Shown here piece by piece: positions 1 to 9,254 of a DNA stretch of 64,000 bases. The DNA is from Catellatospora sp. IY07-71. GTDB lineage: Bacteria; Actinomycetota; Actinomycetes; Mycobacteriales; Micromonosporaceae. Every line of letters starts with the position of its first letter. Positions within the stretch are counted from its first letter, which is position 1. The notes beneath the pieces are model-generated. The model had not been told where the DNA came from, ran no database searches, and was given only the letters and a program-made list of their open reading frames with translations. The position numbers and the translations under genes were made by a program. Location of the stretch: NCBI RefSeq assembly GCF_018326265.1, contig NZ_AP023360.1, positions 3,711,501-3,775,500 of the forward strand. Reading direction: 5' to 3'.

Positions 1-1001
<1,001 letters not shown>

Positions 1002-1033
1002 TGTCGCCGGTGCGGCGGGGGCGGGTCAAACGA

Positions 1034-1690
1034 TCAGCGGCGGACCGCCCGCAGCACCGCGTCGTGGATGGTGACCGGCCGCCCTTCGGGGTCGGTGACC
1101 TCGCGCGACGGGGTCGTGGTGTGGATCTCCCACGCCTCGGGGGCGAGCGCGGCGGCGGCCTGCTCGGCGGTGAACATCAGCTCCGGCAGGTGCGGGCGGC
1201 CCACCGTGGTCTCCAGGTCGGAGAAGTGGTGGCCGACGATGAGCAGCGTGCCGCCGGGCCGCACGGCGGCGGCCAGCCTGCGGTGCAGGGCCGTGCGCAG
1301 CGGCTCCGGCGTCTGCATGAACTGCGCCGACACCAGGTCGAACCCGTCCGGCTCGGGCGCCCAGGCGAGCAGGTCCTCGCGCAGCCAGGTGGTCCGGTCC
1401 GCGACGCCCGCCGCCTCGGCCGCGGCCGCCGCCCGGCCCAGCGCCACCGCCGACACGTCCACGCCGGTGACCCGCCAGCCCCGGTCCGCCAGCCACACCG
1501 CGTCCGCGCCCTCGCCGCAGCCCACGTCGAGCGCCGTCCCCGGGGTCAGCTCGGCGGCGGTCGTGACCAGGTGCGGGTTCGGGTTGCCGCTCCAGATCCG
1601 CTCCTTGGAGCCGTACCGTTCGTCCCAGAACTCGGCGGTGAAGAAGACGTCCATGTCGGGGACGTCGTGCGGGTCGTGCGTGTGGGTCAT
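1034..1690 (-). CDS. Class I SAM-dependent methyltransferase
   Basis: 218-residue cytoplasmic methyltransferase of the Methyltransf_25/11 type. Motif I is LDVGCGEGA (residues 54-62), the acidic residue ending strand beta-2 is Asp78 (VTGVDVS), and the later RPGGTLLIVGHHF segment is the usual motif following the substrate region. The N-terminal FWDERYGSKERIWSGNPNP resembles tellurite-resistance/thiopurine-methyltransferase-like proteins that begin WDxRY. The ATG at 1690 is chosen over the longer frame because GGAGGT sits 8 bases upstream. The substrate cannot be told from sequence; small-molecule detoxification is only a guess. It is followed directly by the sensor kinase gene. Confidence 0.85.
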   Translation of the reverse strand: MTHTHDPHDVPDMDVFFTAEFWDERYGSKERIWSGNPNPHLVTTAAELTPGTALDVGCGEGADAVWLADRGWRVTGVDVSAVALGRAAAAAEAAGVADRTTWLREDLLAWAPEPDGFDLVSAQFMQTPEPLRTALHRRLAAAVRPGGTLLIVGHHFSDLETTVGRPHLPELMFTAEQAAAALAPEAWEIHTTTPSREVTDPEGRPVTIHDAVLRAVRR

Positions 1691-1771
1691 GGGTGACCAC
1701 CTCCAGCTCCCAGCCTGCGCTTTCGCGCGGCCGGAGGGCAAAGTTCGTTGCCGTTCCGGCAACAACCCGGG

Positions 1772-2641
1772 TCAGAACAGGGTGAGCGGTTCGTCGTCGC
1801 GGGCCGGCTCCACCGGCTCGGGCAGGGCGGCCAGCTCCGGTACGCGTGCCCGCACCTCCCCGTGGAAGCGGCGGGCCAGCTCGGGCGCGTCGGCGTTGTC
1901 GGGCGTGTGCACGAACACCGTCGGCGAGCGCCCTTCGCGCAGCCAGCCCGCGACCACGTCCACCCAGTGCGCCCAGCCCGCCACGGTCCGGTCGGTGTCG
2001 TCGCGGCCCAGGTAGCGCACGATCGGCCGGTCGGTCAGCGCGGCCGAGCGGCGCGGCATGCGCGGCTTCTTCAGCCACGCGTCGCGCTCGGCGTCGCTGG
2101 TCGGCGGCGTGTCGAAGAACGCGACCGTGTCGAACGGCACCCACTCCGCCCCGGCCGCCCCGAGCACCTGTTCGAGCTGCCGCACCTCGCGCGGGTCCTC
2201 GAAGAACGCCCGGTGGCGCACCTCGACGGCATACCGGAAGGTGCCCGGCAGCCGCCGCAGGAACGCGGCGAGATCGCCGACGTCGCTCGGGCCGAACGAG
2301 CCCGGCAGCTGGAGCCACAGCGCGTGGTTGCGCGGGCCGAGCGGCTCGATCGCGTCCAGGAAGACCCGCAGCTCCTCGTCGGCGCCGGACAGCCGCCGCT
2401 CGTGCGTGATCGGCTTGGGCAGCTTCACCACGAACCGGAAGTCCGGCCCGGTCTGCTCCGCCCACGTCTCCACCGTGCTCCGTGCCGGGGTCGCGTAGAA
2501 GGTCGTGTTGCCCTCGACCGCGTTGCAGCAGCTCGCATACCAGCGCAGGCGCTCGCCGGGCGGCAGGGCGTGTCCCGGCCACGCTTTGTGCGTCCACATC
2601 GCGCAGCCCACGTGCAGGCGGGGGTCCAAGGTGCCGCTCAT
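1772..2641 (-). CDS. DUF72 (YecE-like) family protein
   Basis: 289-residue protein matching the DUF72/YecE family along its length: an early WTHKAWPG segment, VEGNTTFYATP near residue 45, FVVKLPKPITHERRL, then LWLQLPGSF and a C-terminal YLGRDD/FVHTPDNADAPELARRF region. The family adopts a TIM-barrel-like fold and has no firmly assigned biochemical role. Its ATG overlaps the stop of the exonuclease III gene by four bases (ATGA), indicating translational coupling, so a link to DNA repair is possible but unproven. Full length for the family. Confidence 0.85.
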   Translation of the reverse strand: MSGTLDPRLHVGCAMWTHKAWPGHALPPGERLRWYASCCNAVEGNTTFYATPARSTVETWAEQTGPDFRFVVKLPKPITHERRLSGADEELRVFLDAIEPLGPRNHALWLQLPGSFGPSDVGDLAAFLRRLPGTFRYAVEVRHRAFFEDPREVRQLEQVLGAAGAEWVPFDTVAFFDTPPTSDAERDAWLKKPRMPRRSAALTDRPIVRYLGRDDTDRTVAGWAHWVDVVAGWLREGRSPTVFVHTPDNADAPELARRFHGEVRARVPELAALPEPVEPARDDEPLTLF

Positions 2642-3513
2642 GTGTCGGTCGGGGCCGGGGCCTGCGGCAGCTTCGCGCCCCGCCCGGTGCGCGGTGCGGA
2701 CGGCGGCGGCACCACCGGGCCGATGTCGCCGTCGGGCGCCTCGTCCAGGTCGACGACCACCGGCGCGTGGTCGCTGGGGCCGGTGCCCTTGCGGGCCAGC
2801 CGGTCCACCCAGGCGGCCTTCGCTCGCGCGGCCACCGGGGCCGAGGCCAGGATCAGGTCGATGCGCATGCCGAGGTCCTGGTGGAACATGCCGGCCCGGT
2901 AGTCCCAGTAGGAGAAGACGCGCTCCTGCGGCCAGCGGTCGCGGACCACGTCGTGCAGCCCGAGCGCCTGCAGCTCGGCCAGCGCCGCCCGCTCCGGCGC
3001 GGTCACGTGAGTGCTGCCCACGAACGCCGCCGGGTCGAACACGTCCGCGTCGGCGGGTGCGATGTTCACGTCACCGGCCACGATCGCCGCCTCGGGGCCC
3101 GCGGCGACGGTGTCACGCAGCGCCGCCAGCCAGGCCAGCTTGTACCGGTAGTGGTCGGAGTCCGGCTCCCGCCCGTTGGGCACGTACACCGAGTGCACGC
3201 GGATGCCGCCGCAGGTCGCGGCCACCGCCCGCGCCTCCTGCTGGGGGAAGCCCGGCCCGTTCGGCAGCCCCTGCACGACGTCGTCGAGGCCGACCTTCGA
3301 CAGGATCGCCACGCCGTTCCAGCGGGCCTCGCCGTGCACGGCGAACGCGTACCCCCGCCCGGCCAGCTCCTCGCCCAGCAGCTCGGTGAAGGCGTCGTCG
3401 CCGAGCTTCAGCTCCTGCAGGCAGACCACGTCCGGCCTGCGCTGGTCCAGCCACGGCAGGAGCCGGGGCAGCCGCTGCTTCACCGAGTTCACGTTCCAGG
3501 TCGTCACCCGCAC
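2638..3513 (-). CDS. xth: Exodeoxyribonuclease III, AP endonuclease family
   Basis: 291-residue exo/endonuclease/phosphatase-fold protein acting in base-excision repair: cleavage at abasic sites and 3'-5' digestion of duplex DNA. Seen directly: N-terminal RVTTWNVNS with catalytic Asn7, CLQELK with metal-binding Glu34, GDVNIAPADADVFDP in the centre, and the C-terminal SDHAPVVVDL with the catalytic Asp-His pair. The GTG at 3513 is selected because the family begins (M/V)RVxTWNVN; the frame remains open upstream but that part is unlike the family. The last ~25 residues after SDHAP form a Pro-rich tail slightly longer than usual. The next gene (DUF72) starts within its stop codon. Confidence 0.93.
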   Translation of the reverse strand: MRVTTWNVNSVKQRLPRLLPWLDQRRPDVVCLQELKLGDDAFTELLGEELAGRGYAFAVHGEARWNGVAILSKVGLDDVVQGLPNGPGFPQQEARAVAATCGGIRVHSVYVPNGREPDSDHYRYKLAWLAALRDTVAAGPEAAIVAGDVNIAPADADVFDPAAFVGSTHVTAPERAALAELQALGLHDVVRDRWPQERVFSYWDYRAGMFHQDLGMRIDLILASAPVAARAKAAWVDRLARKGTGPSDHAPVVVDLDEAPDGDIGPVVPPPSAPRTGRGAKLPQAPAPTDT

Positions 3514-3631
3514 CGGACCCACGATATAGGGCAGCGGACCGGCCGGCCCGGCGGTGCACGCCGAATGCACGCGCCCCCGGTTACGTTGCCGCCGCCGCAC
3601 CGGCGCCTCCCCCGAACGACAAGGACCGGCC

Positions 3632-5293
3632 ATGACCACCCCCTCCGCGACCCCCGCCGATGTCGACGTCGTGATCGTCGGCTGCGGCCCCGTCGGCGCG
3701 CTCACCGCCAACCTGCTCGGCGTACGCGGCGTCAGCACGCTGGTCGTCGAGCGCAGCGCGCTGCCGCACGGCCAGCCGCGCGCGTTCTCCTGCGACGACG
3801 AGGCGCTGCGCGTCTACCAGCAGGCGGGGCTGCTCGGCGAGGTCGGCCCGGACATGCACCGGCCGGTGCTGGCGAACTACGTCAACCGGGCGGGCCGGGT
3901 CTTCGCCCGGGTCCGCCTGTCCGAGGTCGACTTCGGCTTCGGGCACCCGCCGCTGAACTTCTTCGACCAGCCCCGGCTGGAGGCGGCGCTGCGTACGGGG
4001 CTGGACCGCTTCGGCCACGTCACGCTGCGGCTCGGCACCGAGCTGGTGGGCCTGGCCCAGGACGCGCACGGCGTCGACGTCACCCTGCGCGACGCGGCCA
4101 CCGGGCAGACCAGCCTGGTCCGGGCCCGGTACGTGCTGGGCTGCGACGGCGCGCGCAGCACCACCCGGGCCGAGGCGGGCATCGCGCTGAGCGGGCGCAG
4201 CTACGGCGAGCCCTGGCTGGCGATCTCCGGGGACGTGCCGCCGGACGCGGTGCGCGTCCCGCACACCACGTTCGTGTGCGACTGGCGGCGGCCCGCGTTC
4301 GTGTCACCCGGCACCGCCGGCGGCTACCGGCTGGAGTTCATGCTGCGGCCCGGCGAGACCGCCGCCGGGATGACCCGGCCCGAGGTGGTCGCCGAGCTGG
4401 TCGCGCCGTACGTGGATCCGGCGCGGTTCACCGTCACGCGGGCCGTCGGGTACACCTTCCACGACCTGGTGGCCGCGCGGTGGCGGGAGGGCAGGGTGTT
4501 CCTGCTCGGCGACGCCGCGCACCAGATGCCCCCGTTCCTCGGGCAGGGCCTGGTCAGCGGGCTGCGCGACGCGGCGAACCTGACCTGGAAGCTGGCCCTG
4601 GTGCTGGCCGGGCGGGCGGGGGACGGGCTGCTGGAGACGTACGAGGCCGAGCGCCGCCCGCACACCGTGGCGATGGCGCGGATGAGCGTCAACCTGGGGC
4701 GGGTGTTCCTGGCGCGCAGCCGGGCCGGGGCCTGGGCCCGGGACACGCTGCTGACGGCGGCGCAGCTGGTGCCGCGGGTGCGGCGGGCGGTCGAGCACTT
4801 CGAGTTCAAACCCGTGCCGGCGTACGAGCACGGCCTGATGCGCGGCGGGCGGCGCAACGGCCCGGTCGGCTGCCTGTTCCCGCAGCCCACGGTGACCCTG
4901 CCGGGTTCTGCCGCGCCGGTGCCGCTCGACGAGGTGCTCGGCGACGGGTTCGCGGTGGTCGGCCTCGCGGCAGCCGTCGCGGCGCTGGGGGAGGCGGACA
5001 GTCCCTCGGGCGAGCCGGGCGGAGCGACGCCGCCGCTGCGGCGGGTGGCGGTGCATCCGGCCGGTGGCATCGTCGCGCCCTCCTCCGGCTCGGACGACGG
5101 CTCGCGGGTCGACGTCGTCGACACCGGCGGTGTGCTTGCCGGATGGCTGCGCGAGCGCGGCGTCGACCTCGTGGTGCTGCGGCCCGACCGGTTCGTGTAC
5201 GCCGTCGCGCTGGCAGCCGATGCCCACGGCGTGCTCCGCGAACTCACCGCGTCCCTCGCCGCCCCACGCCCCTCCCACACCGCCCGCCCCTAA
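3632..5293 (+). CDS. FAD-dependent aromatic hydroxylase-type monooxygenase
   Basis: 553-residue class A flavoprotein monooxygenase (PheA/TfdB/MhpA-like). The N-terminal Rossmann fingerprint is VVIVGCGPVGALTANLLG; the DG motif is LGCDGARSTTR; the GD motif that binds FAD ribityl is FLLGDAAHQMPPFLGQG. The last ~150 residues form the thioredoxin-like C-terminal domain found in phenol hydroxylases, so the length is normal. ATG at 3632 is preceded by AAGGACCGGCC; the frame is open further upstream but the added residues are not family-like. It is divergent from exonuclease III and alone in its transcription unit. The aromatic substrate (phenylpropionate-like or a natural-product ring) cannot be told. 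Confidence 0.88.
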   Translation: MTTPSATPADVDVVIVGCGPVGALTANLLGVRGVSTLVVERSALPHGQPRAFSCDDEALRVYQQAGLLGEVGPDMHRPVLANYVNRAGRVFARVRLSEVDFGFGHPPLNFFDQPRLEAALRTGLDRFGHVTLRLGTELVGLAQDAHGVDVTLRDAATGQTSLVRARYVLGCDGARSTTRAEAGIALSGRSYGEPWLAISGDVPPDAVRVPHTTFVCDWRRPAFVSPGTAGGYRLEFMLRPGETAAGMTRPEVVAELVAPYVDPARFTVTRAVGYTFHDLVAARWREGRVFLLGDAAHQMPPFLGQGLVSGLRDAANLTWKLALVLAGRAGDGLLETYEAERRPHTVAMARMSVNLGRVFLARSRAGAWARDTLLTAAQLVPRVRRAVEHFEFKPVPAYEHGLMRGGRRNGPVGCLFPQPTVTLPGSAAPVPLDEVLGDGFAVVGLAAAVAALGEADSPSGEPGGATPPLRRVAVHPAGGIVAPSSGSDDGSRVDVVDTGGVLAGWLRERGVDLVVLRPDRFVYAVALAADAHGVLRELTASLAAPRPSHTARP

Positions 5294-5649
5294 CCGCTGC
5301 GCCGCCCGCGGGTCAGTGCCGGCAGGCAGTTTCGGGGAAAGTGCACGAACAAGACGTGGGCAACCTGCACTTTCCCCGAAACTGCCTGCCGCGGAGGGCG
5401 GGCGGCGGAGGGCTGGGCGGTTACCAGGGGTTGCGAACTGCTCCGGTGTTTGTCGACAGGTGTAGTCGTGTGTCGTCATGTGTGGTGTCTGATGGTGGGG
5501 CGATGGGGGCGCCGCTGCGGGTTCGCCCGCTGGGGGTGCTGATGTAGGGGCATGTATTGTCGGTATGTGGTGCTTCGCCTGTTGTCGGCCGGTAGTCGGG
5601 ATGTCGCCGTTCGGCGGTCTGCCTGCGGTGGGCTGTCTGTACGTGGCGG
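5294..5649. other. Non-coding interval: long hairpin repeat followed by presumed left end of tnpB element
   Basis: No credible gene is seen. The first 100 bases hold a 25-bp perfect inverted repeat (annotated separately). From about 5430 the composition changes to T/G-rich (many TGTGT and GTGGTG runs), unlike the surrounding C/G-rich DNA, and continues into tnpB. This is taken as the left end of the transposable element. No tnpA (Y1 or serine recombinase) remnant was found. Confidence 0.5.
5321..5390. repeat. Palindromic repeat, TTTCGGGGAAA family (25-bp perfect arms)
   Basis: GGCAGGCAGTTTCGGGGAAA plus five more bases (5321-5345) is exactly complementary to 5366-5390, leaving a 20-base loop. 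It begins 28 bases after the monooxygenase stop and could act as its terminator, although no T-run follows. The core GCAGTTTCGGGGAAA recurs five times at 22416-22604, so this is an interspersed family and not a gene-specific terminator. Confidence 0.85.
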
Positions 5650-7122
5650 ATGTTCGGCTGTGTGCGCAGGCGGCCAGGTGTGAAGGGGTTTGAGCCGCGG
5701 GCTGGTTTCGTGGTGCAGGCGTACCGGTTCGCATTGGACCCGAATGTGGGTCAGCAGGTCGCGTTGCGTTCGCATTGCGGTGCGGCGCGGGCGGCCTACA
5801 ACTGGGCCGTGTCCTGGGTGACGGCGACGTGGTGGCAGCGCAGGGCCGAGCAGTCCTACGGCATCGCCGAGGAGCAGCTCACGCCGTGGCGGCCGTCGTC
5901 GCTGCCTGCGCTGCGTAAGGCGTTCAACGTGGTGAAGCACACCGATCCGCGGTTTGCCGGGTGGTGGGCCGACAATTCGAAGGAGTCCTACAGCACCGGG
6001 CTGGCCAACGCGGCGGCGGCGTTCGACAACTACACCAAGTCCAAGCAGGGTGTACGTGGCGGCCGTCGGATGGGCATGCCACGGCGCAAGTCCAAGCGTG
6101 GGGCGAGGTTGTCGTGCCGGTTCACGACCGGCACGATCCGCGTCGAGCCCGACCGCAGACATGTGACATTGCCGAGGCTGGGCACGATCCGCACCCACGA
6201 GAACACCCGTAAACTCCAGCGCCGCCTCGCCGCGGGTACCGCCCGGATCCTGTCGGCGACGGTGAGTTTCGCGCGCGGGCGGTGGTTCGTGTCGTTCCAG
6301 GTCGAGGTCATCCGCGACGCGCGCGCCCCGGCCCTGACCGACACCGTGGTGGGGGTCGATCTCGGGGTCAGGCACCTGGCGGTGCTGGCCGACAGCACCG
6401 GCGACATCAGGTATGTGCCCAACCCCGGGCACTACGACAACGCCCTGGCCAGGCTGCGTCGGCTGTCCCGGCGGGTCTCGCGCCGCCGGGGACCGGACCG
6501 GCGTGCTGGCCGCGCCCCGTCGCGACGGTGGGTCAAGGCCGACGCCGAACGCAACCGGGTCCACCACCGGGTCGCGAACCTGCGCACCGACGCGCTGCAC
6601 AAGCTCACCACCGCGATCCGCGCCGAATACGTCACGGTGGTGGTCGAGGATTTGAACGTCGCCGGAATGGTGGCCAACCGGCGGCTGGCCCGGAAGGTCG
6701 CCGACGCCGGGTTCGGGCAGATACGCCGTCAGATCGAGTACAAGGGCGAGTGGGCCGGCGGGGTCACCGGGAAGGCCGGCCGCTGGTACCCGTCGTCGAA
6801 GACCTGCTCGGAGTGCGGTGCGGTGAAAGCCAAGCTGCCGCTGCATGTCCGGGTGTTCACCTGCGAACAGTGCCCTTTGGTGATGGACCGTGACGCGAAC
6901 GCGGCACGTAACCTCGCCGCCCTGGCGGCGGCAGTCTTGGCTGGTACCGGAGTGGCCGGAGACCAGGACGCGAAAGCGTCGAACCCTCGTGGAGCCGACC
7001 GTCAGACCCGCGCCACCACCCGACCGCGCAAGCGGCCGGGTGGGCGGGCAGGTGGCGCAATCCCGCATCAGCGGACAGAAACGAGAGATCCTCGTCAAGC
7101 CGAAGCGGTCACGCTCCGGTGA
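5650..7122 (+). CDS. tnpB: RNA-guided endonuclease TnpB, IS605 family
   Basis: 490-residue TnpB that appears catalytically complete. N-terminal helix-turn-helix-like region (CGAARAAYNWAVS), OrfB central domain, and split RuvC nuclease: Asp237 (VGVDLGVRHLAVL), Glu333 (VVVEDLNVAGM) and Asp415 (MDRDANAARN). The zinc ribbon has Cys386/389 (CSECG) and Cys405/408 (CEQC). TnpB proteins are omega-RNA-guided DNA nucleases that help retain their element. The start is uncertain: ATG 5650 gives a 20-residue extension, while GTG 5680 or 5710 (before VQAYRFALDP, the usual TnpB beginning) are equally likely. The ~70-residue Arg-rich tail after the RuvC-III motif overlaps the predicted omega-RNA. No partner transposase is present. 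Confidence 0.92.
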   Translation: MFGCVRRRPGVKGFEPRAGFVVQAYRFALDPNVGQQVALRSHCGAARAAYNWAVSWVTATWWQRRAEQSYGIAEEQLTPWRPSSLPALRKAFNVVKHTDPRFAGWWADNSKESYSTGLANAAAAFDNYTKSKQGVRGGRRMGMPRRKSKRGARLSCRFTTGTIRVEPDRRHVTLPRLGTIRTHENTRKLQRRLAAGTARILSATVSFARGRWFVSFQVEVIRDARAPALTDTVVGVDLGVRHLAVLADSTGDIRYVPNPGHYDNALARLRRLSRRVSRRRGPDRRAGRAPSRRWVKADAERNRVHHRVANLRTDALHKLTTAIRAEYVTVVVEDLNVAGMVANRRLARKVADAGFGQIRRQIEYKGEWAGGVTGKAGRWYPSSKTCSECGAVKAKLPLHVRVFTCEQCPLVMDRDANAARNLAALAAAVLAGTGVAGDQDAKASNPRGADRQTRATTRPRKRPGGRAGGAIPHQRTETRDPRQAEAVTLR

Positions 7123-7160
7123 TGGCAGGAACCTTCCCGCCCGAAAGGCCGGGATTGCTG
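6990..7160 (+). ncRNA. Probable omega-RNA (reRNA) overlapping the 3' end of tnpB
   Basis: Nested stems lie inside and just after the tnpB 3' end. GCGCCACC (7010-7017) pairs with GGTGGCGC (7051-7058). Inside it ACCCG-A-CCGC (7018-7027) pairs with GCGG-C-CGGGT (7032-7041) across a GCAA tetraloop. A second hairpin TCCCG-C-CC/GG-C-CGGGA (7135-7154) has a GAAA tetraloop. This position and structure fit the guide RNAs of IS605 TnpB, whose 3' guide is copied from DNA just beyond the right end. Exact 5' and 3' limits are inferred. Confidence 0.6.
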
Positions 7161-7176
7161 ACATCCGAGTATGGAA

Positions 7177-7768
7177 TCAGCAACGGCAGCAGGTCGACGG
7201 GACGGTGACGTACACGACGGCCAGCACCAGCGCGGCCAATGCCGTGAAGGTCAGCACGGTGCCCGTGGCCAGCAGGCCGGTGACCCGCAGCGTCCCCCGC
7301 ACGGCCCGCCAGACGAGGTAGGCCACGACGGCCGCGCGGACCCACGGCAGCAGCGGATAGAGGTCGTGGACCAGCGATCCGACGGATCCGCGGTCGGAGG
7401 TGTGGAACAGTTGCCACAGCAGGAGCACCACGGGCCCGCCGAGCAGGGCTGCCACCGTCGCGATCATGGCCGCGGCCGACCAGGCGTGCTCCGCCGCCGC
7501 GCCGGAACAGTCCGATCGCGATGAGGCCGAGGCCCAGCACCACGGCGGACACGGCGATCAGGTGCGGCCGCCAATAGCCCAGATCGTCCACGAAGCCGAT
7601 CCGCTCGGCCCGCGCCGCCAGGATCGAACCGGCCACCGCGACCTGGGCGGCCATGCCGAGCACCGCGAGCACGGCGAAGGCCACCCAGACCGCACGAACC
7701 GCGGGAGCGAGGCCCGTCCCGGCCTGCCCGCCGCCCGGCACAGGTGCCGTTGTCTCACCGGCCATCAT
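7177..7768 (-). pseudogene. Integral membrane protein gene with a single-base frameshift
   Basis: Reading from the ATG pair at 7768/7765 (preceded by GGGGAGGAG), the frame encodes two membrane spans (AVRAVWVAFAVLAVLGMAA and HLIAVSAVVLGLGLIAIGLF) ending in FRRGGG. At a GGC repeat near 7503-7513 coding potential moves to another frame, which continues EHAWSAAAMIATVAALLG with three further spans to the stop at 7177. The interval is 592 bases, one more than a multiple of three, consistent with a one-base insertion in the GC-rich run. Restored, it would be a ~196-residue five-span protein. The defect may be genuine decay or a sequencing error. Its 3' end abuts the tnpB element, which may have replaced the original C-terminus. 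No family recognised. Confidence 0.65.
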
Positions 7769-7990
7769 GTCTCCTCCCCGTGATGAGACGCCGTGCTCGG
7801 CGTCTCGGAAGCGCCGTGAGCGCAACCGCCACGGCCCGCCGGGATGCTACGACGACTCCCGGGGCGCGTGGGCCTGCCGACCGGCCGGTGAGCACAGGTG
7901 GGTGGGAGAGGGCGCGGGCATGTGGGTCGGCTCGGCAGAAGCGCGGTTCGGTCCTGCCGTGCCGGCTGAGTCGCCCGCGACGGGGTCAGG

Positions 7991-8428
7991 TCAGGACCGG
8001 CGGGGCGGCCGGTGGGCCGGGCGGGCGTCGTCGGGCAGCTGCTCGCGCATCCAGGCGCCGCAGCTGGCCGCGTCGGGGTGGGCGCATTCGGCGACGTGGC
8101 GCAGCACCGTGGCCGCCACCCGCAGGATCTCGATCTTCTCCAGCACCTCGGGCAGCTTCTCTGCTGCGTAACGCGCCCGAGCCGCCGGGTCCGGGGTGTC
8201 CAGGATCAGGCGGATCTCGTCGGCCGTGCAGCCCAGCGCCTGGCACATCTGGATCATCTGGAGCCGGGCCGTGTGCCCGTACGTGTACCGGCGGTGCCCG
8301 TTGACCAGCCGGTCGGCCACCAGCAGGCCCTCGTCGTCCCAGTACCGCAGCGTGGTCGCGGGGACCCCCGAGCGCTCGGCGAACTGCGCCACCGTCCACT
8401 GCGGATCACGCGACGGCAGGGTGTGCAT
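7991..8428 (-). CDS. MerR-family transcriptional regulator
   Basis: 145-residue regulator. The N-terminal winged helix reads WTVAQFAERSGVPATTLRYWDDEGLL (about residues 11-36) with wing residues NGHRRYTYG, followed by the typical QMIQMCQALGCTADEIRLIL and a coiled dimerisation helix. The C-terminal region holds two cysteines (ECAHPDAASCGAW), which might bind a ligand or metal. It is divergent from the NAD(P)-binding oxidoreductase gene, and the space between contains a 19-bp-spaced promoter with a dyad in the spacer. It probably controls that gene and itself. Ligand unknown. Confidence 0.88.
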   Translation of the reverse strand: MHTLPSRDPQWTVAQFAERSGVPATTLRYWDDEGLLVADRLVNGHRRYTYGHTARLQMIQMCQALGCTADEIRLILDTPDPAARARYAAEKLPEVLEKIEILRVAATVLRHVAECAHPDAASCGAWMREQLPDDARPAHRPPRRS

Positions 8429-8447
8429 CGGCTGCTCCCCGGCGGGC

Positions 8448-8478
8448 TTGACTTCGAGTCGGCTCGAAGGTGTGCCAT
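8448..8478 (+). promoter_or_regulatory. MerR-type promoter/operator with 19-bp spacer
   Basis: -35 TTGACT (8448-8453) and a weak -10 TGCCAT (8473-8478) are separated by exactly 19 bases, the over-long spacing that MerR proteins correct by DNA untwisting. The spacer carries the dyad CTTCGAG-TCGG-CTCGAAG (8452-8469). It reads toward the oxidoreductase gene at 8526. Confidence 0.8.
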
Positions 8479-8525
8479 GACTTTAGCCCGCCCCGCCCGG
8501 GGCGGTCGTGATCGGAAGGAGCATC

Positions 8526-9191
8526 ATGGACACCCACGTCGCCGTGCTCGGCGCCACCGGCCGGGTCGGCACGCTCGTGGTCCGCCAGGCGCTGGACCGT
8601 GGCTGGTCCGCCACCGCGCTGGTACGCGACCCCGCCCGGCTGGCCGCCGACCTGAGGGGCCGCAGCGGCCTGCGGATCGTGACCGGCTCGATCGATGATC
8701 CGGCCGCGATGCGCGAGGTGATGAGCCCGGCACCGGCCGCCGTGATCGTCGCGGTCGGTGTGCGCTACCGGCGCCGGCACCCGTGGAGCGGCATCGAGGG
8801 CCGTCCCGACGTGGCTCCGGCGGCCGTGCGCACCGCGCTGGCCGCGGCTCCGGCCGGCACCCGGTTCGTGTTGCTCAGCGCGTTCGGCGTCGGGGACTCT
8901 TGGCGGCGTCTGCCCGCGCCGGTGCGGGCGGTGCTCGCGACGAGTTCGCTGCGGGTGGCGTACCGCGAGCTGGCCGTGGCCGAGCGGCTGGTGGCGGCCG
9001 CGACGCCGCCCGGCGTGGTGGTGCGGGCGGTGACGCTCACCGACGGTCCCGCGACCGGCCGCGCCGACGCGACCGGGCGGCCGCTGCGGGGCAACCCGAA
9101 GGTGAGCCGGGCCGACGTGGCGGGCCTGCTGCTGGACACGGCCGCCGGACGTGACGTGCGCGGCGGGCGGGTCCTCGTGGCCGCGGGCTGA
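8526..9191 (+). CDS. NAD(P)-binding (NmrA/SDR-like) family protein
   Basis: 221-residue Rossmann-fold protein. The dinucleotide-binding motif is VAVLGATGRVGTLVVRQAL at the N-terminus (GxxGxxG), followed by VTGSIDD and a central FVLLSAFGVGDS strand. It resembles the atypical SDR/NmrA group, which bind NAD(P)H as reductases or redox sensors; no complete Tyr-x3-Lys catalytic pair is evident (YRELAVAERL replaces it). ATG 8526 follows GGAAGGAG at good spacing. Its promoter is of MerR type, so expression is probably induced by the signal sensed by the divergent regulator. Confidence 0.8.
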   Translation: MDTHVAVLGATGRVGTLVVRQALDRGWSATALVRDPARLAADLRGRSGLRIVTGSIDDPAAMREVMSPAPAAVIVAVGVRYRRRHPWSGIEGRPDVAPAAVRTALAAAPAGTRFVLLSAFGVGDSWRRLPAPVRAVLATSSLRVAYRELAVAERLVAAATPPGVVVRAVTLTDGPATGRADATGRPLRGNPKVSRADVAGLLLDTAAGRDVRGGRVLVAAG

Positions 9192-9197
9192 CGCGTG

Positions 9198-9246
9198 AAG
9201 AAGGGCACCTTCTACAACGCATAGCGTTGAGAAGGTGCCCTTCCTT
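9198..9246. terminator. Bidirectional hairpin terminator built from an AAGGGCACCTTCT repeat
   Basis: AAGAAGGGCACCTTCT followed by ACAACGC pairs with GCGTTGAGAAGGTGCCCTTC plus CTT, giving a ~22-bp stem with a three-base loop between two convergent genes. Each arm is a copy of the AAGGAAGGGCACCTTCT unit that also occurs twice as a direct repeat at 17785-17837. Confidence 0.8.
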
Positions 9247-9254
9247 GCTCGGGG

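Larger units (their letters stand above)
5430..7176 (+). mobile_element. IS200/IS605-family element with orphan TnpB (approximate ends)
   Basis: An intact tnpB, a structured 3' RNA region and a T/G-rich 5' flank together indicate an IS605-group (IS1341-type) element lacking a transposase gene. Ends are estimates. The left limit is where base composition changes. The right limit is set between the GAAA-loop hairpin at 7135-7154 and the last codons of the adjacent membrane pseudogene. IS605 elements have no terminal inverted repeats and make no target duplication, so the ends cannot be fixed by eye. Confidence 0.5.

Noticed and set aside
2482-5547. 1,021-codon plus-strand frame across exonuclease III and the monooxygenase
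   Set aside because: Shadow frame of two well-supported genes; no recognisable motif.
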